DNA of 14,976 nucleotides from NCBI GenBank assembly GCA_003476685.1, contig DMVN01000102.1, forward strand, positions 216-15,191, read 5' to 3'. Below the pieces are notes generated by a model. That model made no database searches and was not told the DNA's origin. It saw only the letters and a list, made by a program, of their open reading frames with translations. The position numbers and the translations under genes are program-made. Below are positions 7,312 through 14,306 of the stretch, one piece after another; position 1 is the first letter of the stretch; each line of letters opens with the position of its first letter. The DNA comes from Acidobacteriota bacterium. GTDB taxonomy: Bacteria; Acidobacteriota; Aminicenantia; Aminicenantales; Saccharicenantaceae.

Positions 7312-8391
7312 ATGATGAAAAACAAAGTGTATTTTATCAGGGCCAGCCGGGAGGAAGGGGCTGAGGTCATTGCCCGGAAAGCCAGGGCCATCTACCTGGC
7401 CCTCGGTTTGAACGAGAAAATCGAGCCCGAAGATTTTGTAGCTCTGAAGATCCATTTCGGAGAAAAAAACAACACCGGGCATATCAAGCCCCGCTGGCTG
7501 ACCGGGATTATTGACGAGGTACTGAAAAAGAGCCAGAGGGCTTTTCTCTCTGACAGCAACACTCTTTATGTGGGAAACAGGTCCAACTCAGTTGACCACA
7601 TCCGCCTGGCCTGGGAGCACGGGTTCACCCCGGACGTGGTCAGGATACCGGTTATCATTGCTGACGGCCTGATAGGCCGGGAGAAAACGGAGGTCAAGGT
7701 TGACGGGCAGAGAATCCAGACTTCCCGGATTGCCAGCGCTTTCCTGCACTCGGACGCCATGCTCTGCCTGACGCATGTTACCGGGCACGTTCAGAGCGGA
7801 GTGGGAGCGGCCATCAAGAACCTGGGCATGGGTTGCGCTTCCCGGGCAGGCAAACTGGACCAGCATTCGGTGGTTCATCCCAGGGTAAATACCAAGCAGT
7901 GCCGGAACTGCGGCCTCTGTATCAGGTATTGCCCGGCTGGGGCCATTATCCAGACTGAAAGCTACGTGCTGATTGATGACGAGAAGTGCATCGGTTGCGG
8001 AGAGTGCCTGGTGGTCTGCAAGTACGGCGCCATCAAGATGAAATGGGATGAAGATTCTCGCCGGCTGCAGGAGAAGATGGCCGAATATGCTCTGTCGGTT
8101 AAGAACCATTTCCGGGATAAAATCTGCTTCCTGAATTTTATCCTCCAGGTTACCAAGGATTGTGACTGCATGGCCAAGAACCAGCCGGCCATCGTGGCCG
8201 ACGTCGGTATTGTCGGCTCGCTGGACCCGGTAGCCGTTGACCGGGCTTCGATTGACCTGGTGCTCAAGACCGCCGGCCAGGATGCTTTCAAGAAGGGCTA
8301 TAACATCGACTGGTCGGTCCAGCTGGCCTACGGAGAAAAAATAGGTCTGGGCAGCCAGAAATATGAGCTGGTGGAAATAAAAGATTTTTAA
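7312..8391 (+). CDS. DUF362 domain protein with two [4Fe-4S] clusters
   Basis: This 359-residue protein starts at the ATG pair 7312/7315 just after GAGG; an in-frame TTG at 7291 is less likely. The N-terminal region (KVYFIRASREEG, VALKIHFGE, HIKP, FLSDSNTLY) and the later VTGHVQSGVGAAIKNLGMG belong to the DUF362 fold. Two ferredoxin-type cluster motifs are inserted in the middle: C197-x2-C200-x2-C203-x3-C207-P and C226-x2-C229-x2-C232-x3-C236. A further DCDC pair sits near residue 281, before VADVGIVGSLDPVAVD. Family members are cytoplasmic iron-sulfur proteins of unknown redox role, common in anaerobes. No signal peptide or membrane segment is seen. The gene follows the aminotransferase on the same strand. 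Confidence 0.92.
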   Translation: MMKNKVYFIRASREEGAEVIARKARAIYLALGLNEKIEPEDFVALKIHFGEKNNTGHIKPRWLTGIIDEVLKKSQRAFLSDSNTLYVGNRSNSVDHIRLAWEHGFTPDVVRIPVIIADGLIGREKTEVKVDGQRIQTSRIASAFLHSDAMLCLTHVTGHVQSGVGAAIKNLGMGCASRAGKLDQHSVVHPRVNTKQCRNCGLCIRYCPAGAIIQTESYVLIDDEKCIGCGECLVVCKYGAIKMKWDEDSRRLQEKMAEYALSVKNHFRDKICFLNFILQVTKDCDCMAKNQPAIVADVGIVGSLDPVAVDRASIDLVLKTAGQDAFKKGYNIDWSVQLAYGEKIGLGSQKYELVEIKDF

Positions 8392-8698
8392 CTCTGCCGG
8401 TCCCGGAGCAAAATCTTAAGCACGCTTGAACTGAAAAGTTGCGACCACATTCCGTCTGCTTAATTATGAGTCGGATAAGGGAATTTTCTGTTTCAACTCT
8501 CAGGACTTAATTCCGGAGCTGTCGGGAAAATTCCTGGTTATGGGCAAGACCCCGGCAGTAAATCAAAAAAAATGTCAGAAAAGCTGCACCAGCGGCTTCG
8601 TTCTTGGGCGGTCCGGGCTCTGCCGTTGGTGGAGAATCTTGTGATCTTCGAAAGGAATTTTGCTAACTAATGTTTTGCTGACCGGACCGGTGTGACGG
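8392..8698. other. Convergent intergenic region, no gene supported
   Basis: These 307 bases separate the plus-strand DUF362 gene from the minus-strand exporter gene. The only open frames are about 30 codons long without ribosome sites. No convincing stem plus T-run is present for either converging gene. Confidence 0.5.
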
Positions 8699-9979
8699 TT
8701 AGCGCAACTTCCGGAGCTGGCTGTTGAAGAAAAAGATGGCCACGGAATATATAAGAAAAACAAAGGCCGAGACCATAATCGGCAGCTTTTCCCCGAAGTG
8801 GTTGGCCGCCGCCCCAATCCACAGGGCGGCAAACGGCATCAGGCCGAAAAAGACGAAGCTGTAGATGCTCATCACCCGGCCCCGCATCTTTTCCGGGGTC
8901 TGAATCTGAACCAGGGAGTTACACAGGTTATAGATGATGATGACGCCAATACCCGAAATGAGCAGCAGCACCAGCGATAGCGGTAGAAAGCGCGACAGGG
9001 CAAATAGAATAATTGAGATGGGATAAAAAAGTGCACCCAGGCTCAGAAGCTTGCCCCGTGACAGGTGATGACTGAAGGAGGCGATGAACAGGGCTCCAAT
9101 CAGGGCCCCGATTCCGGTCGCGGTCTGAAGGAAACCGTTGGTCCGAGCATCGCCGTGAAGAATTTGAACTGCCCAGGCCGGGAGCAAGGTGATAAAGGCC
9201 CGGCCGAAAAGGGTGGTCATGGCCACGGTCAGGACCAGGAGGCGAATTGTCCGGTGGTTGATAACGTATCTGATTCCATCTTTCAGGTCTTCAATCACCG
9301 AATTTTCTGTCGGCCGGGGCTCAAACGGTTTTAGCTTCATCAGGGCCAGAGCGATGATCACCGCAATAAAACTGAGGCCGTTAATGGTAAAGCACCAGGC
9401 CGGTCCAAGGGAGGCGTAGATTATTCCGCCTGCGGCCGGACCCAGAGCTTGAGCGGAATTGAACATGGCCGAGTTAAGGGCAATGGCGTTGGTCAGGGCC
9501 TCGGGCTCTATCATTTCCATGACGAAAGCCTGCCGGGCCGGGGCGTCAAAGGCGTTGACTATGCCAGAGCAAAAGGCCAGCCATATTATGTGCCAGGGCT
9601 GGACCAGGTGCAGGAAGACCAGGGCAGCCAGGACAAAGGCCAGCAACATCATGACGGTTTGGGTAAGGATCAGGATTCGGCGGCGGGGGATGCGGTCGGC
9701 CACCACGCCGCCGTAGAGCATGAACAACCAGGTGGGCAAGCCGGCGGCAAAGCCGGCATAACCCAGGTAAGCGGGGGAGCGGGTGATTTCGTAAATCAGG
9801 AAGGCCTGGGCCGTCATCTGCATCCAGGAACCGAAGACCGAAATTAACTGGCCCCAGAACCAGAGTCGGTAATTCGGATACTTGAGGGCGTAGAAAGTCT
9901 GTTTCCAGGAAAATTTTTTCCCCAGCGCCAGAAGGCGGGGCAGCAACTGGGTTGAGGTTCCGTTAATGTCCTGGTCCAT
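8699..9979 (-). CDS. MFS transporter, EntS / MFS_3 type
   Basis: The protein has 426 residues from the ATG at 9979, which is preceded by AAGG five bases upstream. An in-frame ATG at 10093 would add 38 residues of unlikely, non-hydrophobic sequence. About twelve hydrophobic helices follow a short cytoplasmic N-terminus ending LKYPNYRLWFWGQLISVFGS, a hallmark start of the MFS_3 branch (relatives of enterobactin exporter EntS). The loop GGVVADRIPRRR after helix 2 is the MFS signature A, and FDAPARQAFVMEM after helix 4 is typical of this branch. It is probably a proton-driven exporter of a small hydrophobic compound or metabolite; the cargo is unknown. It lies 148 bases downstream of the macrodomain gene on the same strand and may be cotranscribed. 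Confidence 0.9.
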   Translation of the reverse strand: MDQDINGTSTQLLPRLLALGKKFSWKQTFYALKYPNYRLWFWGQLISVFGSWMQMTAQAFLIYEITRSPAYLGYAGFAAGLPTWLFMLYGGVVADRIPRRRILILTQTVMMLLAFVLAALVFLHLVQPWHIIWLAFCSGIVNAFDAPARQAFVMEMIEPEALTNAIALNSAMFNSAQALGPAAGGIIYASLGPAWCFTINGLSFIAVIIALALMKLKPFEPRPTENSVIEDLKDGIRYVINHRTIRLLVLTVAMTTLFGRAFITLLPAWAVQILHGDARTNGFLQTATGIGALIGALFIASFSHHLSRGKLLSLGALFYPISIILFALSRFLPLSLVLLLISGIGVIIIYNLCNSLVQIQTPEKMRGRVMSIYSFVFFGLMPFAALWIGAAANHFGEKLPIMVSAFVFLIYSVAIFFFNSQLRKLR

Positions 9980-10127
9980 AAGTGCCTTAAAATGGCATTT
10001 ATTATACGCCCCGCATTTCTTTATTTCAATCAGGGAAAGGGGAGGGCTGAGCTCAGCCCGGGTAGCAATTTTAGCTGGAAATTTGTGGGTCAAGCCGGTT
10101 GAAAATTATGTTTTATTGAGGTGGGTC

Positions 10128-10667
10128 TTATCTATCGGCGGTCAATCTGGCCAGCTCGGCTTCGTAGACCAGGAGGTCGGACTCACTGAAGAGAACAAAC
10201 CTGATTTTTTTTACCCGCTTCAACTGCGGGACCATTGTCAGCACGGTCTTGAGGGCAACTTCGGTAGCTTTTTCCAGGGGGTAGCGGAAAACGCCGGTGG
10301 AAATGGCCGGGAAAGCAATGGAATCTACGCCATGCTCTTCAGCCAGGAGAAGAGAGTTGCGGTAGCAGTCGGCCAGCAGCTTGTCTTCGGGCTTGTCAAC
10401 CCCGTAAACCGGTCCCAGGGTATGGATAACATGATTGTTGGGCAGGTTGTGGCCGCCGGTAATGACCGCCTGCCCCGGTTCAATGGGAGCGTACTGCTGG
10501 CATTCTTCTTCCAGGCCGGGTCCGGCGGCCCGGTGAATAGCTCCAGCTACTCCACCACCCGGTCGTAGCTGGGCGTTGGCAGCGTTGACGATAGCCGTTA
10601 CATCTGGCTGGTCGGCGATATTCCCCTGAAGACACTCGATAATTACCCCGGAAATTTCCTTGATCAT
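10128..10667 (-). CDS. Macrodomain ADP-ribose-binding / hydrolase protein
   Basis: This 179-residue single-domain protein has a strong AAGGAGG ribosome site ten bases before its ATG. Macrodomain motifs appear in order: QGNIADQPDVTAIVNAAN (adenine and distal-ribose contacts, N28/N31), RPGGGVAGAIHRAAG (first phosphate loop), VIHTLGPVYG, and SIAFPAISTGVFRYPLEKA (second phosphate loop). Such proteins bind ADP-ribose and often remove it from proteins or hydrolyse O-acetyl-ADP-ribose. Two positions differ from the MacroD/YmdB pattern: N16 where GDI has Asp, and A41 where GGGVDG has the catalytic Asp. In these respects it is closer to the Af1521-like group. The exporter gene follows on the same strand, and tRNA-Pro lies upstream in the same orientation. 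Confidence 0.92.
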   Translation of the reverse strand: MIKEISGVIIECLQGNIADQPDVTAIVNAANAQLRPGGGVAGAIHRAAGPGLEEECQQYAPIEPGQAVITGGHNLPNNHVIHTLGPVYGVDKPEDKLLADCYRNSLLLAEEHGVDSIAFPAISTGVFRYPLEKATEVALKTVLTMVPQLKRVKKIRFVLFSESDLLVYEAELARLTADR

Positions 10668-10855
10668 AAGGCCAGGCCCTCCTTAAAGATACAATTTGAA
10701 TATACTTAATTCCGCAAAAATTACAACAGGAAGTTTCAGGCCGGAAAGGGACGGGCGGGCCGGAAGGCGGCAGGCGGATTGAATACAGCAAAACTGGGAG
10801 GCTTCAGTCTGTCAGATCAGAATGGCTTGGCGCAGGGGAAATTAAAAGAAAAAAA

Positions 10856-10930
10856 TCGGGGAGGTGGGATTTGAACCCACGACCCCAGCGTCCCGAACGC
10901 TGTGCGCTGGCCAGGCTGCGCTACTCCCCG
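10856..10930 (-). tRNA. tRNA-Pro (anticodon CGG)
   Basis: On the minus strand the full cloverleaf folds. The acceptor CGGGGAG pairs with CTCCCCG, and the D-stem is GCGC/GCGC with GG in the loop. The anticodon stem CAGCG/CGCTG encloses loop TTCGGGA, giving anticodon CGG at 34-36. A five-base variable loop is followed by T-stem GTGGG/CCCAC with loop TTCAAAT. The 75 bases include discriminator A. CCA is not encoded: a run of seven T follows directly, so the end must be added by tRNA nucleotidyltransferase, and the T-run may also end transcription. The gene has its own promoter directly upstream. Confidence 0.97.
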
Positions 10931-10940
10931 CAGGCAATCA

Positions 10941-10969
10941 ATTATAAATTATCTTTTCCGATATGTCCA
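10941..10969 (-). promoter_or_regulatory. Strong sigma-70-type promoter of tRNA-Pro
   Basis: Read on the minus strand, TGGACA (10964-10969) and TATAAT (10941-10946) are spaced by exactly 17 bases. The expected transcription start is only a few bases before the mature tRNA 5' end at 10930. The promoter begins five bases after the cupin stop, so the tRNA need not depend on the cupin transcript. Confidence 0.7.
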
Positions 10970-10973
10970 GCTA

Positions 10974-11312
10974 TCAGCGTGAGGAAAAATAGCGGGGATT
11001 TGGTGCTTTGACCACAAAAAATTCAAGTGGTTCTTCCTCCTCATTGCTGATGTTCATCTTGATGTGGTAGGGTTGGTTTATTATGGTCCCAGCCTGGTAA
11101 TAGTGCTTTTCTTGATTCTGTAGCTGTAGGGTCATTGTTCCCCTGATAATTAACAGGTAAACGTTAGAATTTGAGAAGTGTTCAGGCACATAATCTCCTT
11201 GAGCCAGCACTATGTGGTTAATAGCCAGGTTTTCGTCATCAATAAGCCTTTCCATGAGCTTGTCCGATGCTTGCTGAAAACGGTATGTTTTTTCAATCAT
11301 CTTCAATTTCAT
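10974..11312 (-). CDS. Small single-domain cupin protein
   Basis: This 112-residue cytosolic protein is predicted to be a single beta-barrel of the cupin type. Motif 1 is GDYVPEHFSNSNVYLLIIRG, and motif 2 is around AGTIINQPYHIKMN. Of the usual motif 1 metal ligands only His45 remains (HFS replaces HxH, and Tyr or Val stands at the Glu position), so metal binding is doubtful and a ligand-binding or structural role is possible. The sequence style recalls a cupin group common in Clostridia. The gene is noticeably more AT-rich than its neighbours, which may indicate transfer. No clear ribosome site precedes ATG 11312; an in-frame ATG at 11300 is an alternative start. Confidence 0.8.
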   Translation of the reverse strand: MKLKMIEKTYRFQQASDKLMERLIDDENLAINHIVLAQGDYVPEHFSNSNVYLLIIRGTMTLQLQNQEKHYYQAGTIINQPYHIKMNISNEEEEPLEFFVVKAPNPRYFSSR

Positions 11313-11380
11313 ATAAATAAATTTCTACCAATCCAGCATACCACAAAATTCTTCAGCCAGCCTTTCATCACCTCAAAAGT

Positions 11381-11410
11381 TTGATTTTGAAGTTGTTAGT
11401 GGAGTATAAG
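11381..11410 (+). promoter_or_regulatory. Candidate promoter of the esterase gene
   Basis: TTGATT (11381-11386) and TATAAG (11405-11410) are 18 bases apart, about 40 bases before the esterase start. The -10 box matches consensus at five of six positions. Confidence 0.4.
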
Positions 11411-11451
11411 AATTAAATATGAGATATACAGCTGAATAACAGGGAGGTAGC

Positions 11452-12384
11452 ATGATGAAAACAATGTCTCTATCAGGCACAATGAGGAGTAGAAAATTTA
11501 TAGGGGGCATTATTTTGGCCCTGATAATGCTGGGGTCTGTTGGTTATTTGTCAGCCCAGTCGTTTTCTCAGGGGCAAGTACAGGAAGGGCTAAAAGTGGA
11601 GAGCAAGATACTGGGGAAAGAAGTCCGTTATACGATTTATCTGCCGCCTGATTATCAGACCTCCAACCGGCGTTATCCAGTTGTTTACCTGCTTCATGGT
11701 TACACTGATAATGACACGGGCTGGCTGCAGTTTGGAGAAATAAACCAGACGGCTGACCGGGCCATAGCTGAGCAGCAAATTCCACCGATGATTATCGTCA
11801 TGCCCGACGGCGGAGTGAGCTGGTATATTAATGATTATCAGGGGAAGGTGCGCTACGAGGATTTCTTCTTCCAGGAGTTCATTCCTTACATTGATGCCAC
11901 CTATCGCACCAGGCCGGAGAAAGAGTTTCGGGGAATAGCCGGGCTGTCCATGGGTGGCTGGGGGACTTTAATCTACGCTCTTCGTCATCCGGAAATGTTT
12001 GCCGCGGCAGCTGCTTTTAGCGCCGCGGTCTGGACTGATGAGGAAGTGATAGCTACCGAAGATAAAGTTTATGAACGGATTTTTGCCCCGCTTTTTGGTC
12101 CCGGTCTTAAAGGCAAAGACCGGCTCACGGCCCATTTCCGGAGCTACAACCCGCTGGACCTGGTGAAGACCTTGCCGGTGGAAAAAATAAAAACGGTGCG
12201 GTTTTATCTTGACTGCGGCGATGATGATTTTCTTTATAAAGGCAATGCGGCCCTGCATGTGGCCATGCGCGACCGCAAGATTCCGCATGAGTGCCGGATG
12301 AGAGATGGTGGCCATACCTGGAGCTACTGGCGGACAGGTATTCTGGAGGGGCTGAAGTTCATCGGCGAAAGCTTCCACCGCTGA
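11452..12384 (+). CDS. Secreted esterase, CE1 / esterase D-like alpha/beta hydrolase
   Basis: This 310-residue protein has a GGGAGG ribosome site just before the ATG pair at 11452/11455. Residues 1-36 form a Sec signal peptide (basic MRSRK, hydrophobic core, SAQS near the cleavage site). The mature domain follows the putative-esterase (PF00756) pattern: RYTIYLPPDYQ, RYPVVYLLHGYTDND, IVMPDGG, the nucleophile elbow GLSMGG with S166, an acid in DCGDDDF (probably D259), and H288 in GGHTWSYW. It probably acts outside the cytoplasm on ester-linked sugars, feruloyl groups or similar carboxyl esters; the exact substrate is not predictable. The gene has its own candidate promoter and terminator, so it looks monocistronic. 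Confidence 0.92.
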   Translation: MMKTMSLSGTMRSRKFIGGIILALIMLGSVGYLSAQSFSQGQVQEGLKVESKILGKEVRYTIYLPPDYQTSNRRYPVVYLLHGYTDNDTGWLQFGEINQTADRAIAEQQIPPMIIVMPDGGVSWYINDYQGKVRYEDFFFQEFIPYIDATYRTRPEKEFRGIAGLSMGGWGTLIYALRHPEMFAAAAAFSAAVWTDEEVIATEDKVYERIFAPLFGPGLKGKDRLTAHFRSYNPLDLVKTLPVEKIKTVRFYLDCGDDDFLYKGNAALHVAMRDRKIPHECRMRDGGHTWSYWRTGILEGLKFIGESFHR

Positions 12385-12391
12385 CGCCAGG

Positions 12392-12414
12392 AATGATGAG
12401 ATCATTTAGTTTTT
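12392..12414 (+). terminator. Candidate intrinsic terminator of the esterase gene
   Basis: AATGAT and ATCATT form a perfect 6-bp stem around a GAG loop, followed after TAG by TTTTT. It lies eight bases after the esterase stop. The stem is AT-rich and thus weak, but the placement is right. Confidence 0.5.
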
Positions 12415-12624
12415 ATTTATCAAGCTAAAGGGAATGTTGGAATTTTCCAGAAGGTCTGGTGTTTCAGGCTCAGGATTTTTATTTGGTTAGAAAATCAATA
12501 GGATCTTTAGTTTAGACGGGACCGGGTAAAAAATAAAAGTGAATGATTTTTGTATGGACGAGCCGGGGTAAGTAACGGCTTCTTATTCTGGAATTACCAA
12601 CTGCTGCTTGGCCTTAGCCCAAAA

Positions 12625-13158
12625 TCAGGTTTGAGCTTTACCGTTGACAATAAAAACACCCTTGTTTGATTTCAGGGTGGATTTTTGCCAGTTAACAAAA
12701 AGATCATACTTTGGGCCTTCAGATTTTTTTAGCTTCACGGTAACATGATTAGTTTCGGATGGGAATTTGTTTGGGTCTTTAGGTTTAACAGTCAGGGTCA
12801 GCTGGAATTCCTCAGGCAATTTGTTGAGCTGGTCGGGGGTAAAAAGTAAGGTAAATTCGCCCTGGCTGTTGGTAACCAGTTTATTCTGTCTGATAGCTTT
12901 TAAGATGACGTCAAACTGGGTCTTTTCCGCCGGACCGGATTCGCCGCCCGCCGCCAGTTTAGGTGTTACCGGACCAATCTGCTCCACGGTGATTTCAGCT
13001 CCTGGCACAGGTTCGCTCTGAAGGTTTGATTTGGTGGTGGCCGTGATGAAAGCATCCAGAGCTTTTTTCTGGTCTTTTGTTTGAGCCGAAATAGCGGTGT
13101 AGCCAGCCAGGATGAAGAAGATGGTCAGCACGGCAATTAATGTTTGGCCTCGCTTCAT
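12625..13158 (-). CDS. Secreted protein of unknown function
   Basis: This 177-residue protein has an AAGGAG ribosome site six bases before the ATG. Residues 1-25 form a clear Sec signal peptide (MKRGQTLIAVLTIFFILAG, cleavage near AISAQ). The mature part begins with a short helix (DQKKALDAFI). It continues with two likely beta-sandwich halves: one around PVPGAEITVEQIGPV and TNSQGEFTLLFTPDQL, the other around EFQLTLTVKPKDP and NHVTVKLKKSEGP. It ends NKGVFIVNGKAQT. The GAEITVEQ...TNSQGEFTLLF arrangement recalls carboxypeptidase-regulatory-like (Ig-like) domains, but the match is too loose to name. It is orphan in its strand and has a promoter directly upstream. I do not recognise the family. Confidence 0.8.
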   Translation of the reverse strand: MKRGQTLIAVLTIFFILAGYTAISAQTKDQKKALDAFITATTKSNLQSEPVPGAEITVEQIGPVTPKLAAGGESGPAEKTQFDVILKAIRQNKLVTNSQGEFTLLFTPDQLNKLPEEFQLTLTVKPKDPNKFPSETNHVTVKLKKSEGPKYDLFVNWQKSTLKSNKGVFIVNGKAQT

Positions 13159-13187
13159 AGTTTTCTCCTTTACGATTTTTAACTGCT

Positions 13188-13216
13188 AATTTACAAATTT
13201 TTCAGGCTCCGGTCAA
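13188..13216 (-). promoter_or_regulatory. Candidate promoter of the secreted-protein gene
   Basis: On the minus strand TTGACC (13211-13216) and TAAATT (13188-13193) are spaced by 17 bases, about 30 bases before the ATG at 13158. The -35 box matches consensus at five of six positions and the -10 box at four. Confidence 0.45.
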
Positions 13217-13408
13217 AATTTATTTTTTAAGACGGGATTTTTTGCTGGGCCTATTTTTTTGGCTTTTCAGGTATTTTAGATAAAAGCTTTTTTGTTGAGA
13301 AAACTCCTGATTTTTATTGATTCTTTGGTCTTAAAATTATCCCCTTTTTGGGGAAGGAAGATCATAAAATTTCTTTAAACGGGCTGACGCTCTATTTAAT
13401 TTGGACTA

Positions 13409-13437
13409 TTGACAATACGAAGGTGTGAAGATATTAT
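13409..13437 (+). promoter_or_regulatory. Near-consensus sigma-70 promoter of the toxin-antitoxin operon
   Basis: TTGACA (13409-13414, perfect -35) and TATTAT (13432-13437, five of six) are separated by exactly 17 bases. Transcription should begin near 13444, about 25 bases before the antitoxin ATG. Confidence 0.7.
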
Positions 13438-13446
13438 GTATATACA
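13437..13446. promoter_or_regulatory. Palindromic operator candidate TGTATATACA
   Basis: This 10-bp perfect palindrome runs from the last base of the -10 box across the expected transcription start. Ribbon-helix-helix antitoxins usually repress their own operon by binding short palindromes in the promoter, so this is the natural candidate site for the protein encoded just downstream. Confidence 0.5.
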
Positions 13447-13467
13447 AGATATCGCAAGGAGGCTTGG

Positions 13468-13716
13468 ATGGAAAAACAGCTGCTTATCCGCATAGACAAC
13501 AACCTGAAAGAGCGCCTGGAGAGGTTGGCCCGCAGCGAAGGGAAGACGACAAGCGAGATGGTTCGTGAACTTATCAGTGAATATGTTACGGAAAAAGATA
13601 TTGGCGCTTATATTGAGGAGTTGTGGAATAAGGTCGGCAACAAACTCAGAGAGAAAGGCGTAAGACCGGATGATGTCAGAAGGGCTGTGGCGGAAACGAG
13701 GAAAGAGCACGGATGA
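13468..13716 (+). CDS. Ribbon-helix-helix antitoxin / DNA-binding protein
   Basis: This 82-residue protein has an AAGGAGG ribosome site five bases before the ATG. Residues 3-9 (KQLLIRI) form the DNA-contacting beta strand, and residues 10-40 form the two helices of the RHH fold (NNLKERLERLARSEGKTTSEMVRELISEYV). The tail (about 45-82, ending RRAVAETRKEHG) is helical and charged, and is the probable toxin-binding part. Its TGA overlaps the ATG of the PIN gene by four bases, so the pair is translationally coupled. Antitoxins of this type neutralise their partner PIN nuclease and repress the shared promoter. Confidence 0.88.
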   Translation: MEKQLLIRIDNNLKERLERLARSEGKTTSEMVRELISEYVTEKDIGAYIEELWNKVGNKLREKGVRPDDVRRAVAETRKEHG

Positions 13717-14135
13717 GAGTAGTTATAGGCACCAACGTTTTTATCTCTTCTTTTTTTGGCGGTAAACCGAGAGAGATAATTAACCTCTGGAAGGAAGGGA
13801 AAATCATCATCTGCTTGACGCCGCCGGTCATAGAAGATTACGTACAAGTCCTGAAAAGGCTTGGGCTGGATGGTGAACCAGAGTTAAAGGAATTGATCGA
13901 TTTTCTGGCTAAGGGATATAACATTTGCTTTAGGACTAAAACTCCATCTTTACAAGTAGTCGATCAAGACCCGGCTGACAATAAGTTTATTGAAGCGGCG
14001 GTAGGTTTAATAGCAAAGGTAATAATCAGCGGAGATAAACACCTGTTGGCCCTTAAAGAATATTTTGGGATTAAAATTTTATCCCCGGCAGAATTTTTAT
14101 CTGACTTTAAATCTTCGGGAAAGAAAAAGAAATAA
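13713..14135 (+). CDS. PIN-domain toxin, COG1569 type, with first active-site Asp replaced by Gly
   Basis: This 140-residue protein overlaps the antitoxin stop by four bases (ATGA). It is full length for PIN toxins of the TIGR00305/COG1569 group, which are Mg2+-dependent ribonucleases. The conserved parts are: strand 1 (VVIGTNVFISS), E41 in the helix PPVIEDYVQVL, D86 and D89 in DPADNKFIEAA, D108 in ISGDKHLL, and the closing KILSPAEFL. The striking point is Gly6 where nearly all PIN proteins have the first metal-binding Asp (DTN becomes GTN; codon GGC instead of GAC). This should weaken or abolish nuclease activity, so the toxin may be inactivated while the frame stays intact. The C-terminus ends in a lysine run. 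Confidence 0.9.
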   Translation: MRVVIGTNVFISSFFGGKPREIINLWKEGKIIICLTPPVIEDYVQVLKRLGLDGEPELKELIDFLAKGYNICFRTKTPSLQVVDQDPADNKFIEAAVGLIAKVIISGDKHLLALKEYFGIKILSPAEFLSDFKSSGKKKK

Positions 14136-14155
14136 TTTCCAGCTTATCAGGCTGT

Positions 14156-14193
14156 ATTGCTGGGAGATTAGCCAGAAGCAATAAAAAGTTTTT
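14156..14193 (+). terminator. Candidate terminator of the toxin-antitoxin operon
   Basis: ATTG and CTGG pair with CCAG and CAAT, eight pairs with a three-base AAG bulge, around an eight-base loop. AAAAA, G and TTTTT follow. The structure begins 20 bases after the toxin stop. The A-run/T-run pair could also allow termination from the other side. Confidence 0.4.
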
Positions 14194-14306
14194 AGTGATA
14201 AGACTAATAATTTGACATCTATATTTTAATTTTTAGGTCCTTCCGACTTTTAAATGGGTAAACTCGGAAAATCATAACTCTCAATGAGCGAATAGAGGAC
14301 TCAACG

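Larger units (their letters stand above)
13159..13467. other. AT-rich divergent intergenic region
   Basis: No gene is supported in these 309 bases. The region holds a leftward promoter (13188-13216), the rightward promoter and palindrome of the toxin-antitoxin pair (13409-13446), and a TCCCC/GGGGA hairpin with a five-T loop at 13340-13354 that has no clear role. Confidence 0.5.

Noticed and set aside
8573..8671. 32-codon plus-strand frame after the DUF362 gene
   Set aside because: No ribosome site, and the sequence just before the ATG is a plain A-run; consistent with chance.
10856..10930. tRNA-Pro as the integration site of a genomic island
   Set aside because: Islands integrate at the tRNA 3' end, which here faces the GC-rich macrodomain gene. 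No integrase and no repeated copy of the tRNA 3' end was seen within the window.
12553..12575. AGCCG/CGGCT inverted repeat as a riboswitch or terminator
   Set aside because: The loop is long, no T-run follows on either strand, and it matches no riboswitch core that I recognise.
13340..13354. TCCCC/GGGGA hairpin with T5 loop as a terminator
   Set aside because: The T-run is in the loop, not after the stem, and no gene ends close by on either strand.
14212..14236. TTGACA at 14212 as a promoter for the small frame at 14307
   Set aside because: The -35 box is perfect, but no -10-like hexamer lies at 16-18 bases; the nearest AT-rich matches are too close.
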